64,000 nucleotides of DNA. Origin: Prolixibacteraceae bacterium (GTDB lineage Bacteria; Bacteroidota; Bacteroidia; Bacteroidales; Prolixibacteraceae). The notes under the pieces are model-generated. The model saw only the letters and a program-made list of their open reading frames with translations. It was not told the origin of the DNA and made no database searches. Positions 34,479-42,974 of this stretch are shown piece after piece. The stretch is taken from NCBI GenBank assembly GCA_019459525.1, contig JAIBEY010000061.1:1-64000 (forward strand). Reading direction: 5' to 3'. The stretch's first letter is position 1. Each line of letters opens with the position of its first letter. Both the position numbers and the translations under genes were made by a program.

Positions 34479-35159
34479 ATGATTAGCATGATTAAGCACG
34501 ACATAAAGATTGACGAAAGCTTTTACAAAGTTGAAGAAATCAGACAGTTGACCGATGAAACATTTTCGCTGAAATTACCCAGGGCGCGTTTTGCGTTTAA
34601 AGCGGGCCAGCATATTTCGCTAGGCATTCACGGCGACTACCAAAGCCGCGAGTATTCCATTTACAGCGGAGCCAACGACGAAAATCTGGAAGTATTGGTG
34701 AAGGAAGTGGAAAATGGATATTTTACGCCCAAACTCCGGAAGTTGAAAGTGGGCGATTTGGTTGAAATTCACGGTCCTTTCGGAAAATTCGGGATGGAGC
34801 CCCATCTGGCCTTATCCGGAAAATTTGTGTTTATCGCCAGCGGTACTGGCATTGCGCCATTCCGCAGCATGGTTCGCACTTATCCTGAAATTGATTACAC
34901 CCTCATTCATGGCGTTCGGTATTCGAATGAAGCCTATGATCGGCATGAGTACGCCAGCGACCGATATATTTTGTGTTCGAGCCGCGATCAGAAGGGAACC
35001 TACAATGGGCGACTGACTGGTTACCTTAAAAACTGCACCTTTGTTCCTGAAACGCATTTTTACCTTTGCGGCAATAGCGATATGATTTTCGATGCCCTCG
35101 AAATTCTTAAAGACAAAGGCTTCGAGCGCGACCAAATTCACTGTGAAGTTTATTTTTAG
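34479..35159 (+). CDS. Ferredoxin-NADP reductase-like FAD oxidoreductase
   Basis: A 226-residue single-chain flavoprotein of the FNR superfamily. FAD-binding barrel: FKAGQHISLGIHGDYQSREYSIYSGAND, shortened to RxYS-like SREYSIYSG near 53-61; NAD-binding half: FIASGTGIAPFRSM (GTGIAPF) near 118-131, and FYLCGNSDMIFDALEIL with CGN near 193-209. No [2Fe-2S] domain. A start at 34488 (MIKHDIKID) is an alternative. Electron donor/acceptor unknown; divergent neighbour is a flavodoxin. Confidence 0.85.
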   Translation: MISMIKHDIKIDESFYKVEEIRQLTDETFSLKLPRARFAFKAGQHISLGIHGDYQSREYSIYSGANDENLEVLVKEVENGYFTPKLRKLKVGDLVEIHGPFGKFGMEPHLALSGKFVFIASGTGIAPFRSMVRTYPEIDYTLIHGVRYSNEAYDRHEYASDRYILCSSRDQKGTYNGRLTGYLKNCTFVPETHFYLCGNSDMIFDALEILKDKGFERDQIHCEVYF

Positions 35160-35170
35160 TCGAACAAACA

Positions 35171-35281
35171 ACCACATAGACACATAGAACACATAGGATT
35201 TTATTGGACTCAGGTTCAATATCAATTCTCAATTGGGTTTTCGGAAATTTTCTATTGTGACCTATATGCCTTTGTGGTTTT
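35171..35281. repeat. Palindromic ACCACATAG-type intergenic repeat
   Basis: ACCACATAGACACATAG and further CACATAG copies (35171-35198) face CTATTGTGACCTATATGCCTTTGTGGT (35252-35278, key words CTAT, GTG, TTTGTGGT) in inverted orientation. It fills the gap between the reductase gene and miaB. The arms are degenerate. Confidence 0.55.
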
Positions 35282-35294
35282 ATAATATGTATCA

Positions 35295-36677
35295 ATGAAA
35301 TATCACCTGATTACATTGGGTTGCCAGATGAATCTTTCCGACAGCGAGCGCGTGAGTTCGGTCCTCGAAAGTATGGGCTACAAGCGGACGGAAAACGAGG
35401 AAGAAGCCAATTTGCTTGGAATGTTGGCCTGTTCGGTGCGGCAAAAACCCATAGACAAAGTTTACAACAAAATTGCACAGTGGAACAAATGGAAAAACAA
35501 ACGCAACGTGGTCACTTTTGTTTCCGGATGTATTTTGCCTGCCGATAAAGAGAAATTCCTGAAATCATTCGACCTGATTTTTCAGATGAGCGAACTGGCT
35601 CAATTGCCCGAAATGATTCGCGAATATGGTGTGGTTACACCTGCCGGGCTGAGAGCTCTGCAGCCGGTGATGCCCAAAAATGAGCATATTGCCGAAATGT
35701 GGCACATCAAACCCAAATACCAGTCAACTTACGAAGCTTTTGTACCGATTCAGAATGGCTGCGATAAGTTCTGTACGTTCTGCGCTGTTCCTTACACCCG
35801 TGGTCGCGAAGTTTCGCGCCCTTCCGAAGAAATTATTGATGAGGTGCGCCATTTGGTGAATCAGGGTTACAAATCGATTACCCTGTTAGGTCAGAATGTA
35901 AATTCTTACGGATTAGACAAAAACGGCGAAGAAATCAACTTTGCTGAATTGCTTCGTCAGATTGGCGAATATGGAAAAACTTCCGGCGAAGAATTTTGGG
36001 TGTATTTTACTTCGCCACATCCACAGGACATGAACCGCGAAGTGATTGAAGTGATTGCCGCGTTCGATTGTTTGGCCAAGCAAATTCATTTACCCATGCA
36101 AAGTGGTGATGAACGCGTGCTGATTAAAATGAACCGCCGCCATTCGATGGACAAATACCGCCGCATTGTGGCTGATATTCGCGAACTGATTCCGCAGGCG
36201 ACTTTATTTACCGATATCATTGTTGGTTTTTCGAGCGAAGGAGAATCAGAGTTTCAGAATACCGTGGCTGCTATGAACGAGTTTCAATTTAATATGGCTT
36301 ACATTGCTATGTATTCGCCGCGCCCAGGTGCCGCTAGTTACCGTTGGGAAAACGAAGTTTCATCTGACGATAAAAAAGACCGCCTGCACCGGCTCTCAGA
36401 AATTTTGAAAGGCCATTCCAGAGCTTACAACGAAACCTTGGTTGGTAAAACCGTGCGTGTTCTGATTAATGGAACCGACCGAAAGACGGGATTCTCAACG
36501 GGGCTCACTGAAGGAAAATTAATCGTTCGGCTCGATCGTCAGGATAACTCGCTGATGGGCCAAATCATTGATGTGAAAATCACTTCAGCGGCTGATTTCT
36601 CGATGAGCGGGGAATTAGTTTCAAGTTCCAAATTTCAGATTCCAAGTATGGAAACTGCCGGTACTGAAGCTCCTTAG
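35295..36677 (+). CDS. miaB: MiaB-like radical SAM methylthiotransferase
   Basis: A 460-residue methylthiotransferase for ms2 modification at A37 of tRNA (i6A). Two Fe-S clusters: N-terminal UPF0004 cysteines Cys10 (TLGCQMN), Cys46 (LACSVRQK) and Cys79 (SGC), and the radical SAM CDKFCTFC (Cys156, Cys160, Cys163). MiaB words LPMQSGDERVLIKMNRRHS and SPHPQDM support MiaB over RimO. The N-terminal motif is divergent (LLGMLACSVRQK rather than NTCSIREK). C-terminal TRAM ends near residue 441; the last 18 residues (from SSSKFQ) come from an intergenic repeat. Followed by mtaB. Confidence 0.87.
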   Translation: MKYHLITLGCQMNLSDSERVSSVLESMGYKRTENEEEANLLGMLACSVRQKPIDKVYNKIAQWNKWKNKRNVVTFVSGCILPADKEKFLKSFDLIFQMSELAQLPEMIREYGVVTPAGLRALQPVMPKNEHIAEMWHIKPKYQSTYEAFVPIQNGCDKFCTFCAVPYTRGREVSRPSEEIIDEVRHLVNQGYKSITLLGQNVNSYGLDKNGEEINFAELLRQIGEYGKTSGEEFWVYFTSPHPQDMNREVIEVIAAFDCLAKQIHLPMQSGDERVLIKMNRRHSMDKYRRIVADIRELIPQATLFTDIIVGFSSEGESEFQNTVAAMNEFQFNMAYIAMYSPRPGAASYRWENEVSSDDKKDRLHRLSEILKGHSRAYNETLVGKTVRVLINGTDRKTGFSTGLTEGKLIVRLDRQDNSLMGQIIDVKITSAADFSMSGELVSSSKFQIPSMETAGTEAP

Positions 36678-36714
36678 GAGCGAAATATTTGTAGCCCCGG
36701 CTTTCAAGCCGGGG
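36669..36714. repeat. Compound hairpin repeat at the end of miaB
   Basis: Two adjoining palindromes: GCTCCTTAGGAGC at 36669-36681 contains the miaB stop codon, and CCCCGGCTTTCAAGCCGGGG at 36695-36714 follows. The combination with an AAATATTTGTAG bridge looks like a multicopy Bacteroidota intergenic element. Confidence 0.6.
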
Positions 36715-36819
36715 AAGAAAAATGAAAATTAGAATAGCGCCGCCGGAAAATCACAATTATAACGATTCAATTATTTTTGGCGCAATGGCGTTACCTTACG
36801 ATGAAGAGACAAATCTGAC

Positions 36820-38121
36820 ATGAATTCAACAAGCATAAAAAAAGTCGCTTTCAAAACCCTTGGCTGCCGACTCAACCAATACGAAACCGATGCTTTGGTC
36901 ACTGATTTCGACAAGGCCGGGTATCAACTTGTTGGGGTTGACGAATCGCCCGATGTGGTGGTGGTAAATACCTGCACGGTAACCAACCAAAGCGACCAAA
37001 AATCGAGAACAACAATTAGTCAGGCCGCGCGCGCCAACAGCAATGCCGTTGTGGTCGTGACCGGCTGCATGGCCAATAATTTCAAGGAAAAGCTCGAAAG
37101 TCAGGACAACATCACTTTTGTGGTGGAGAACAATCGCAAAAGTTCCATCCTTTCGCTGGTTGATGCGCATTTTTTAGGAGAGATTCTTCACCCAAATCAA
37201 TTGCCACAAGACGTTTTCAGATACGAACCGGTTCAGAAAAGTCTGCACACCCGCAGTGCTGTGAAAATCCAGGATGGATGCGACAATTTCTGCACCTTTT
37301 GCATCATTCCAATGGTGCGCGGTCGTGCCGTTTCGCGGCCTGTTGCCGAAGTTCTGGAAAGTGTGCGCAAAACCATCGAAAATGGATTCAAGGAAGTTGT
37401 GATTACCGGTGTCAACATTGGCCGTTACGAAGATGGAGCGGCTCGTTTTGAAGATTTATTGGCTCAGATTTTGGAGGTTCCCGGCGATTTTCGGGTGCGC
37501 ATTTCATCGCTCGAACCCGATGGTTTTGGCGACCGGTTTGTTGATTTGTTCAAGCATCCGAAGCTGATGCCACACCTGCATTTGTGCCTGCAAAGCGGTT
37601 CCGACAAAACGCTGCTCAGGATGCGCCGCATGTACGATGTTGCCCAATTTCGTAAAACAGTGAATCTGTTCCGGTCGGTTTATCCTGATTTTAATTTTAC
37701 TACCGATATCATTGTTGGTTTTCCAGGCGAGACAGACGAAGAATTTCAGGATACGATTGATGCTGTGAAGGAATTCAACTTCAGCCATGTGCATACCTTC
37801 AAATATTCAGTTCGTAGAGGCACCCGAGCCGAACGATTGGAGAATCACATTCCGGAGAAAATAAAAACGGAACGGTCGGCGCAAATCAGGGAACTTTCCG
37901 AAGAAAATAAAAAGCAATATTTGAATTCATTCATTGGCAAAACTCAGCAGGTTTTGGTTGAGAAAATAACTCAGGGTATTGCCAACGGTTATGGGCAACA
38001 TTACGTTCCGGTTCGTTTTAAAGCGGCCGGAGTACAAAAAAATACGGTTTACACCATTCGATTGACCGAGATTCGGGGAGTTGGAGAAAATATGTACTTG
38101 TTTGGTGAACTAAACGATTAG
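36820..38121 (+). CDS. mtaB: tRNA t6A37 methylthiotransferase MtaB
   Basis: A 433-residue radical SAM methylthiotransferase making ms2t6A at position 37 of tRNAs decoding ANN codons. Cys16 (LGCRLNQYE), Cys52 (NTCTVT) and Cys83 (TGC) bind the auxiliary cluster; CDNFCTFC (Cys154, Cys158, Cys161) binds the radical SAM cluster. The LGCRLNQYETD, NTCTVTNQSD and HLCLQSGSDKTLLRMRRMY words are MtaB-type. C-terminal TRAM domain complete. Next to a MiaB-like gene, giving two A37 thiomethylases in tandem. Confidence 0.93.
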   Translation: MNSTSIKKVAFKTLGCRLNQYETDALVTDFDKAGYQLVGVDESPDVVVVNTCTVTNQSDQKSRTTISQAARANSNAVVVVTGCMANNFKEKLESQDNITFVVENNRKSSILSLVDAHFLGEILHPNQLPQDVFRYEPVQKSLHTRSAVKIQDGCDNFCTFCIIPMVRGRAVSRPVAEVLESVRKTIENGFKEVVITGVNIGRYEDGAARFEDLLAQILEVPGDFRVRISSLEPDGFGDRFVDLFKHPKLMPHLHLCLQSGSDKTLLRMRRMYDVAQFRKTVNLFRSVYPDFNFTTDIIVGFPGETDEEFQDTIDAVKEFNFSHVHTFKYSVRRGTRAERLENHIPEKIKTERSAQIRELSEENKKQYLNSFIGKTQQVLVEKITQGIANGYGQHYVPVRFKAAGVQKNTVYTIRLTEIRGVGENMYLFGELND

Positions 38122-38160
38122 TTTTTTTGTCTATGGATTGAAACAATTCTGTTTAATCAA

Positions 38161-39729
38161 ATGACCACAAAAATTAAACAAAGTGATGTGCGAACCTCGT
38201 CTCCGGAATTTCAGGAGAATTTCAGGAATTACGCTGAAATACTGAAAAGCTTTCGTGAAAAGTTGGCTACGGTCAGTTCTCACGGCGGCGAAGTGGCGGT
38301 CGAAAAACACCGCTCCCGTGGAAAACTTTTGGCCCGTGAACGCATCAATTTATTGGTTGATCAGAATACTCCGTTTCTCGAACTTTCAAGTTTTGCAGCA
38401 TACAATCAATACGAAAATTCGTTTCCTTCCGCCGGAATTATTACCGGAATCGGTGTCGTGAAAGGTCGCGAGTGTCTGATTATTGCCAACGATGCTACCG
38501 TAAAGGGCGGAACTTATATCCGCGAAACCATCAAAAAACACGTTCGGGCTCAGGAAATTGCCCGTCAGAATAAGCTCATTTGCATTTATCTGGTTGATTC
38601 TGGAGGAATATACCTGCCTGAACAGGCTCATGTTTTTCCCGACCGGTTTGATTTTGGCCGGGTATTTTACAATCAAGCACGCATGTCGGCTGAAGGAATT
38701 CCGCAGATTTCGGTGGTAATGGGTTCGTGTACTGCTGGCGGTGCTTACGTTCCGGCTATGAGCGACGAAACCATCATGGTGCGAAATCAGGGAACCATTT
38801 TTATTGGCGGGCCGCCATTGGTATTGGCTGCCACTGGCGAAGAAGTAACTCCGGAAGAATTGGGCGGAGCAGAGGTTCATACGGCAATTTCAGGTGTAGC
38901 CGATCATATTGCCGAAGACGATGTGGACGCACTGCGTATTTGCCGCGATATTGTGGCAGGATTACCTGTTCAGGAGAAACAAAAACTGGATATCCAGCAA
39001 GTAAAAGAACCTCTTCATCCTTCGGAAGAATTGTATGGTTTGTTGCCTGTTGATTTGAAAAAACCGATTAATGCTCAAGCGATTATTGATCGTTTGGTTG
39101 ATGGAAGCGAGTTTCAGGAATTTAAAGCCAACTACGGAAAAACACTGGTGACGGGCTTTGCCCGAATCTGGGGTTTCCCCATCGGCATCATTGCCAACAA
39201 CAGTTTCCTGACTTCGGAAAGTTCGCTGAAAGGCGCTCATTTTATCCAGTTGTGCGTGCAACGAAAAATTCCGTTGCTCTTTTTGCAGAATATCACCGGC
39301 TTTGTAGTCGGGAAAAAATACGAACATGGTGGCATTGCCCGCGATGGCGCTAAACTAATTAACGCGGTGGCCAATGCTGCAGTTCCGAAGTTTACAGTGG
39401 TGATTGGCGGCTCGTTTGGCGCTGGAAACTACGCCATGGCAGGTCGGGCTTTCGATCCACATTTTCTGTTTATGTGGCCACATTCACGCATTTCGGTGAT
39501 GGGCGGCGAGCAGGCTTCCGGCGTATTAAAAAGCATTGGAAATAACGGATCTTCCGACTCGCTTTTGGAGCAGTTTAACGAAGAAAGTTCAGCTTATTAC
39601 AGTTCGTCACGTTTGTGGGACGATGGCATCATCGATCCGGCTGATACGCGAAAAGTTTTGGCTATGGCCATATCTGTTTCGCTTAATCGTCCGTTTGGAG
39701 AACCGGGATACGGTATTTTTAGGATGTAG
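38161..39729 (+). CDS. liuB: Methylcrotonyl-CoA carboxylase carboxyltransferase (beta) subunit
   Basis: A 522-residue acyl-CoA carboxylase carboxyltransferase. It transfers CO2 from biotin to 3-methylcrotonyl-CoA in leucine degradation. Words close to LiuB/Mcc[40 protein letters not shown] and [55 protein letters not shown], shortened to [26 protein letters not shown] and GGPPLV. Order liuB-liuC-liuD matches known leucine utilisation clusters. Propionyl-CoA or geranyl-CoA carboxylase is less likely given the neighbours. Confidence 0.9.
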   Translation: MTTKIKQSDVRTSSPEFQENFRNYAEILKSFREKLATVSSHGGEVAVEKHRSRGKLLARERINLLVDQNTPFLELSSFAAYNQYENSFPSAGIITGIGVVKGRECLIIANDATVKGGTYIRETIKKHVRAQEIARQNKLICIYLVDSGGIYLPEQAHVFPDRFDFGRVFYNQARMSAEGIPQISVVMGSCTAGGAYVPAMSDETIMVRNQGTIFIGGPPLVLAATGEEVTPEELGGAEVHTAISGVADHIAEDDVDALRICRDIVAGLPVQEKQKLDIQQVKEPLHPSEELYGLLPVDLKKPINAQAIIDRLVDGSEFQEFKANYGKTLVTGFARIWGFPIGIIANNSFLTSESSLKGAHFIQLCVQRKIPLLFLQNITGFVVGKKYEHGGIARDGAKLINAVANAAVPKFTVVIGGSFGAGNYAMAGRAFDPHFLFMWPHSRISVMGGEQASGVLKSIGNNGSSDSLLEQFNEESSAYYSSSRLWDDGIIDPADTRKVLAMAISVSLNRPFGEPGYGIFRM

Positions 39730-39819
39730 AATGAGTTTCAAGTTCCAAATTTCAAGTTCCAGATAGGAATCGAATTTTGAAGATATACTTTGCCTCACAT
39801 TTATATGATGGACATGAAT

Positions 39820-40022
39820 GAAAAATTACCACGAAGTGGTAAAATATTAATGACCCCCAGAGAATCTGGGGGATAAAATATAAAGGAGAAAATGAACCCC
39901 GAAGCGGGTTCAATCAGTCAAGACAATTACATTGAACCCACTTCGGGGTTCATACTGTCTTATGTTTTAATCCCCCAATTATATTGGGGGTGATTAATAT
40001 TTAATTCCTTACGGAATTTTTC
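39820..40022. repeat. 203-bp nested inverted repeat between liuB and liuC
   Basis: The two halves, about 39820-39919 and 39922-40022, are imperfect reverse complements over some 100 bp. Each half holds the same three sub-hairpins: one 5-6-bp stem (TACCAC/GTGGTA at 39827-39841; ATTCC/GGAAT at 40003-40016), a CCCCC hairpin (39853-39872; 39972-39990) and one with the AACCCCGAAG / CTTCGGGGTT word (39896-39911; 39933-39951). Loops and stem bases differ between halves while the pairing is kept, so the shape is conserved over sequence. It could form a large cruciform. Confidence 0.8.
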
Positions 40023-40073
40023 ACGTAATAGAAAATAGATACGAAATTGACATATTGGATAAAAGGAAGAGAA

Positions 40074-40865
40074 GTGAAAAACGATTATCGATATATTGAA
40101 ATTCAATTGGAAGGACCGGTTGCCCGGATAAATCTTAACCGTCCGGAGCGACACAATGCCTTGATTCTGGAGTTGATTGACGAATTAAGTCTGGCGCTGG
40201 ACGAGGTGGCAATGCGGGATGACATCCATTTTGTGGTACTCTCCGGAAATGGACGCTCGTTTTGTGCCGGTGCTGACCTGAATTGGTTTTACAGCTCGGA
40301 GCAACTTTCGCTCGAACAAAACACGGAACGCTACCGGCATTTGGCCAATCTTTTACTGAAGATTTTTCAGTTGCCGCAAATTACGATTGCTGCTGTCCGT
40401 GGCAATGTGTTTGGCGGCGGCATCGGACTGATGGCCGCTTGCGACTTTGTTTTAGCTGAAGCAAATACCCGTTTCATGTTCAGCGAAGTAAAACTTGGGC
40501 TTTTGCCAGCAACGATTTTGTCATTTGTAGCGAAACGCCTGTCGGTTCAAAATCTCCGGAAATGGATTTTAACCGGAAACCTCTTTGTAGTCAACGAAGC
40601 CCATCGGATTGGGTTGGTTGATGAAATATACAACGACGATGATTTGGAAAGAGAGTTGTCCTCTTTAATGATTTCGTTTGAATCGGCTTCTCCTTCTGCC
40701 ATTAAAAAGGCTAAGCTGATGATCAATCAGGTGATCTCCGGAGATATTGATGTGGCCGATACAACTACGACTTCAGCAATTCTGGCCGAAGCGCTTTTAT
40801 CGCATGACGGTCAGGAGGGAATTCATGCTTTTCTGGAAAAAAGGAATCCGAAGTGGAAAAATTAG
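40074..40865 (+). CDS. liuC: Methylglutaconyl-CoA hydratase (enoyl-CoA hydratase family)
   Basis: A 263-residue crotonase that hydrates 3-methylglutaconyl-CoA to 3-hydroxy-3-methylglutaryl-CoA. Fold markers: INLNRPERHNAL, GRSFCAGADLNWFY (oxyanion), AVRGNVFGGGIGLMAACDFVLAEANTRFMFSEVKLGLLPA, shortened to GGGIGL and SEVKLGL with the catalytic Glu. Starts: a GTG at 40074 with an AGGAAG just upstream; a TTG at 40047 would add nine residues. There is no ATG before the domain. Context between liuB and liuD sets the substrate assignment; a general enoyl-CoA hydratase is possible. Confidence 0.85.
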   Translation: MKNDYRYIEIQLEGPVARINLNRPERHNALILELIDELSLALDEVAMRDDIHFVVLSGNGRSFCAGADLNWFYSSEQLSLEQNTERYRHLANLLLKIFQLPQITIAAVRGNVFGGGIGLMAACDFVLAEANTRFMFSEVKLGLLPATILSFVAKRLSVQNLRKWILTGNLFVVNEAHRIGLVDEIYNDDDLERELSSLMISFESASPSAIKKAKLMINQVISGDIDVADTTTTSAILAEALLSHDGQEGIHAFLEKRNPKWKN

Positions 40866-40890
40866 GCAGTCGCAGTAATCAGTTCTCAGG

Positions 40891-42879
40891 ATGAAGCAAT
40901 TCGAAAAAATACTCATAGCAAACCGTGGTGAAATTGCTGTTCGGATTATTCGGGCGGCCCAGAAGAACGGCGTTCGTTCGGTGGCTGTTTATGCGGCTGA
41001 TGATGCAGATTCTTTGCATGTTTTGCTGGCCGATGAGGCGGTTTTGCTTGCCGGATTAGCACTTACTGAAACTTACCTAAATCAGGATAAAATTATTCAG
41101 ACTGCTCTGGAATTAAAAGTTGAGGCTATTCATCCCGGCTACGGATTTTTGTCTGAAAATGCTGGTTTTGCTCAAAAAGTGGTGGATGCCGGATTGGTTT
41201 TTATCGGTCCAACTCCGGAAAATATACAGTTGATGGGCGAAAAGAACCGTGCGCTCGCTTATGTCGAATCGCTTGGACTGCCGATCCTGAAATCGTTCAG
41301 GGGGACAACCGTTGAGATTCTGGAACATACCTCGGAAATGGATTTTCCGATGATGGTAAAAGCTTCAGGAGGCGGAGGAGGAAAGGGTATGGTAATTTGC
41401 CGGTCGGCTGAAGAATTGCTTCCCGCACTTGAAAAAGCTGAACGTCAGGCGTTGGATTACTTCGGAAATGGAGAATTGTTTGTCGAGAAATATTTACCGC
41501 GTGCACGGCACATCGAAGTGCAACTGATGGCTGATAACCATGGAAATGTATTGCACTTTTTTGAGCGCGAATGTTCGGTGCAGCGCCGCTTTCAGAAGAT
41601 TATCGAAGAAGCGCCATCACCTTCGGTTGATGAAAAACTAAGGGAAGAACTGACTTCAGCAGCAGTAAAAATTGCCCGATCGATGAATTACCGCAACGCC
41701 GGAACGATCGAATTTTTATTAGATGAAAACGGGAAATTCTACTTTCTGGAAATGAATACCCGTATTCAGGTGGAACATCCGGTAACCGAAATGATTACGA
41801 AAACGGATTTGGTTTCGCTGCAATTACAGGTTACTTTAGGAAATGAACTGTTACTAAAACAAGAAGATATTCAAATTTTTGGTCATGCTATCGAGGCCCG
41901 TTTGTGTGCAGAAGATGCCGGAAATAATTTTAATCCTTCAGCAGGAAAACTGGAGGTTTGGGAAACTTCGGAGAACGAGTTTACGCGACTGGAAACTTTC
42001 ATCCAGGAAGGTTTGTTTGTTTCGGCCAATTACGATTCGTTGCTGGCTAAATTGATTGTTTGGGGAGCATCGCGGAACGAAGCCATTTCCCTGATGCAAA
42101 CAACGCTCGAAAAAACCAAACTTTTGGGAGTGAACACCAACCTACAGTTTTTGGAAGAAATTGCCGGAAGTGAAACCTTCAGAAATAATGAGCTTTACAC
42201 TAAATACATCGACGAAAATCTGGATGAAATCAATCGAAAGATTCAGGAGAAAAAGCATCAAATTGACCGAAACAAGGTGATCACCGCTTACCTGTTTCAT
42301 CATTTTTATTCCGGAATTTACTCCGGAAATTCGGTCTGGAATCAGCTTGGATATTGGCGAATGGTGCCTCGGTTGGATGTAGAATTTGAAGGCGAAACTT
42401 ACCCGGCTCATGTTGAAAATACAAATGTTGGGATTCGGGTTCAGGTTGGCCCGAAAATATGTGAAGCAACTTTTTTGCATCGGACCGGGAAATCCCTGGA
42501 ACTAGAAATTGATGGACAGAAAGAGGTTTTTTACTGTATCGACAAAAAGAATGAGACTTGCATCTTATATCAGGGATTTTCGTTTGCCCTATGGAGTAAT
42601 TCGGTCAGGGCGCAAGCCCGCGTTGAACGCAAAAAATCAGTTATTCAACAAAATTTTCAGAACCTTATTTGCGCCGATTTGTTTGGAAAGGTGTTGAAGC
42701 TGAACGTAGCTGTTGGCGAAGAGGTTCGAAAAGCGCAAGTCTTACTGACACTCGAATCGATGAAAACCGAAATTCATGTGCTGAGTCCGGCTAATGCCAG
42801 GATAAAGCAGTTACATGTCAGGCCGGGACAATCGGTTACCGAAAAGCAGTTATTGGTTGAGTTGGAAGAGATTAGTTAG
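40891..42879 (+). CDS. liuD: Methylcrotonyl-CoA carboxylase biotin-containing (alpha) subunit
   Basis: A 662-residue biotin carboxylase with BCCP. Biotin carboxylase (about 1-450): LIANRGEIAVRIIRA, the ATP-grasp GGGGKGM near 163-169, and ECSVQRRFQKIIEEAPSP, shortened to ECSVQRRFQK. C-terminal biotinyl domain with the modified Lys625 in LESMKTE (Ser-Met-Lys instead of Ala-Met-Lys). The intermediate region (450-560) matches the biotin/CoA-carboxylase BT-domain class. Same-strand after liuC with 25 bp gap. Confidence 0.92.
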   Translation: MKQFEKILIANRGEIAVRIIRAAQKNGVRSVAVYAADDADSLHVLLADEAVLLAGLALTETYLNQDKIIQTALELKVEAIHPGYGFLSENAGFAQKVVDAGLVFIGPTPENIQLMGEKNRALAYVESLGLPILKSFRGTTVEILEHTSEMDFPMMVKASGGGGGKGMVICRSAEELLPALEKAERQALDYFGNGELFVEKYLPRARHIEVQLMADNHGNVLHFFERECSVQRRFQKIIEEAPSPSVDEKLREELTSAAVKIARSMNYRNAGTIEFLLDENGKFYFLEMNTRIQVEHPVTEMITKTDLVSLQLQVTLGNELLLKQEDIQIFGHAIEARLCAEDAGNNFNPSAGKLEVWETSENEFTRLETFIQEGLFVSANYDSLLAKLIVWGASRNEAISLMQTTLEKTKLLGVNTNLQFLEEIAGSETFRNNELYTKYIDENLDEINRKIQEKKHQIDRNKVITAYLFHHFYSGIYSGNSVWNQLGYWRMVPRLDVEFEGETYPAHVENTNVGIRVQVGPKICEATFLHRTGKSLELEIDGQKEVFYCIDKKNETCILYQGFSFALWSNSVRAQARVERKKSVIQQNFQNLICADLFGKVLKLNVAVGEEVRKAQVLLTLESMKTEIHVLSPANARIKQLHVRPGQSVTEKQLLVELEEIS

Positions 42880-42933
42880 CAGTCTCAGTGATCAGACAAT
42901 TAAAATAACAGGTATTCAGTTTAAAATGGAGAC

Positions 42934-42955
42934 GGTGGCTGAGCCTGTCGAAGCC
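42934..42955 (+). repeat. GCCTGTCGAAG-type short repeat
   Basis: GGTGGCTGAGCCTGTCGAAGCC has complementary GGCT/AGCC ends and the widely found GAGCCTGTCGAAG core of dispersed intergenic repeats. It lies between liuD and the dehydrogenase gene. Confidence 0.45.
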
Positions 42956-42974
42956 GAAATTTGGAACTTATTAT

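Noticed and set aside
39730-40073. CRISPR-like repeat array between liuB and liuC
   Set aside because: The repeats are a nested inverted structure with no regular direct repeat-spacer pattern.
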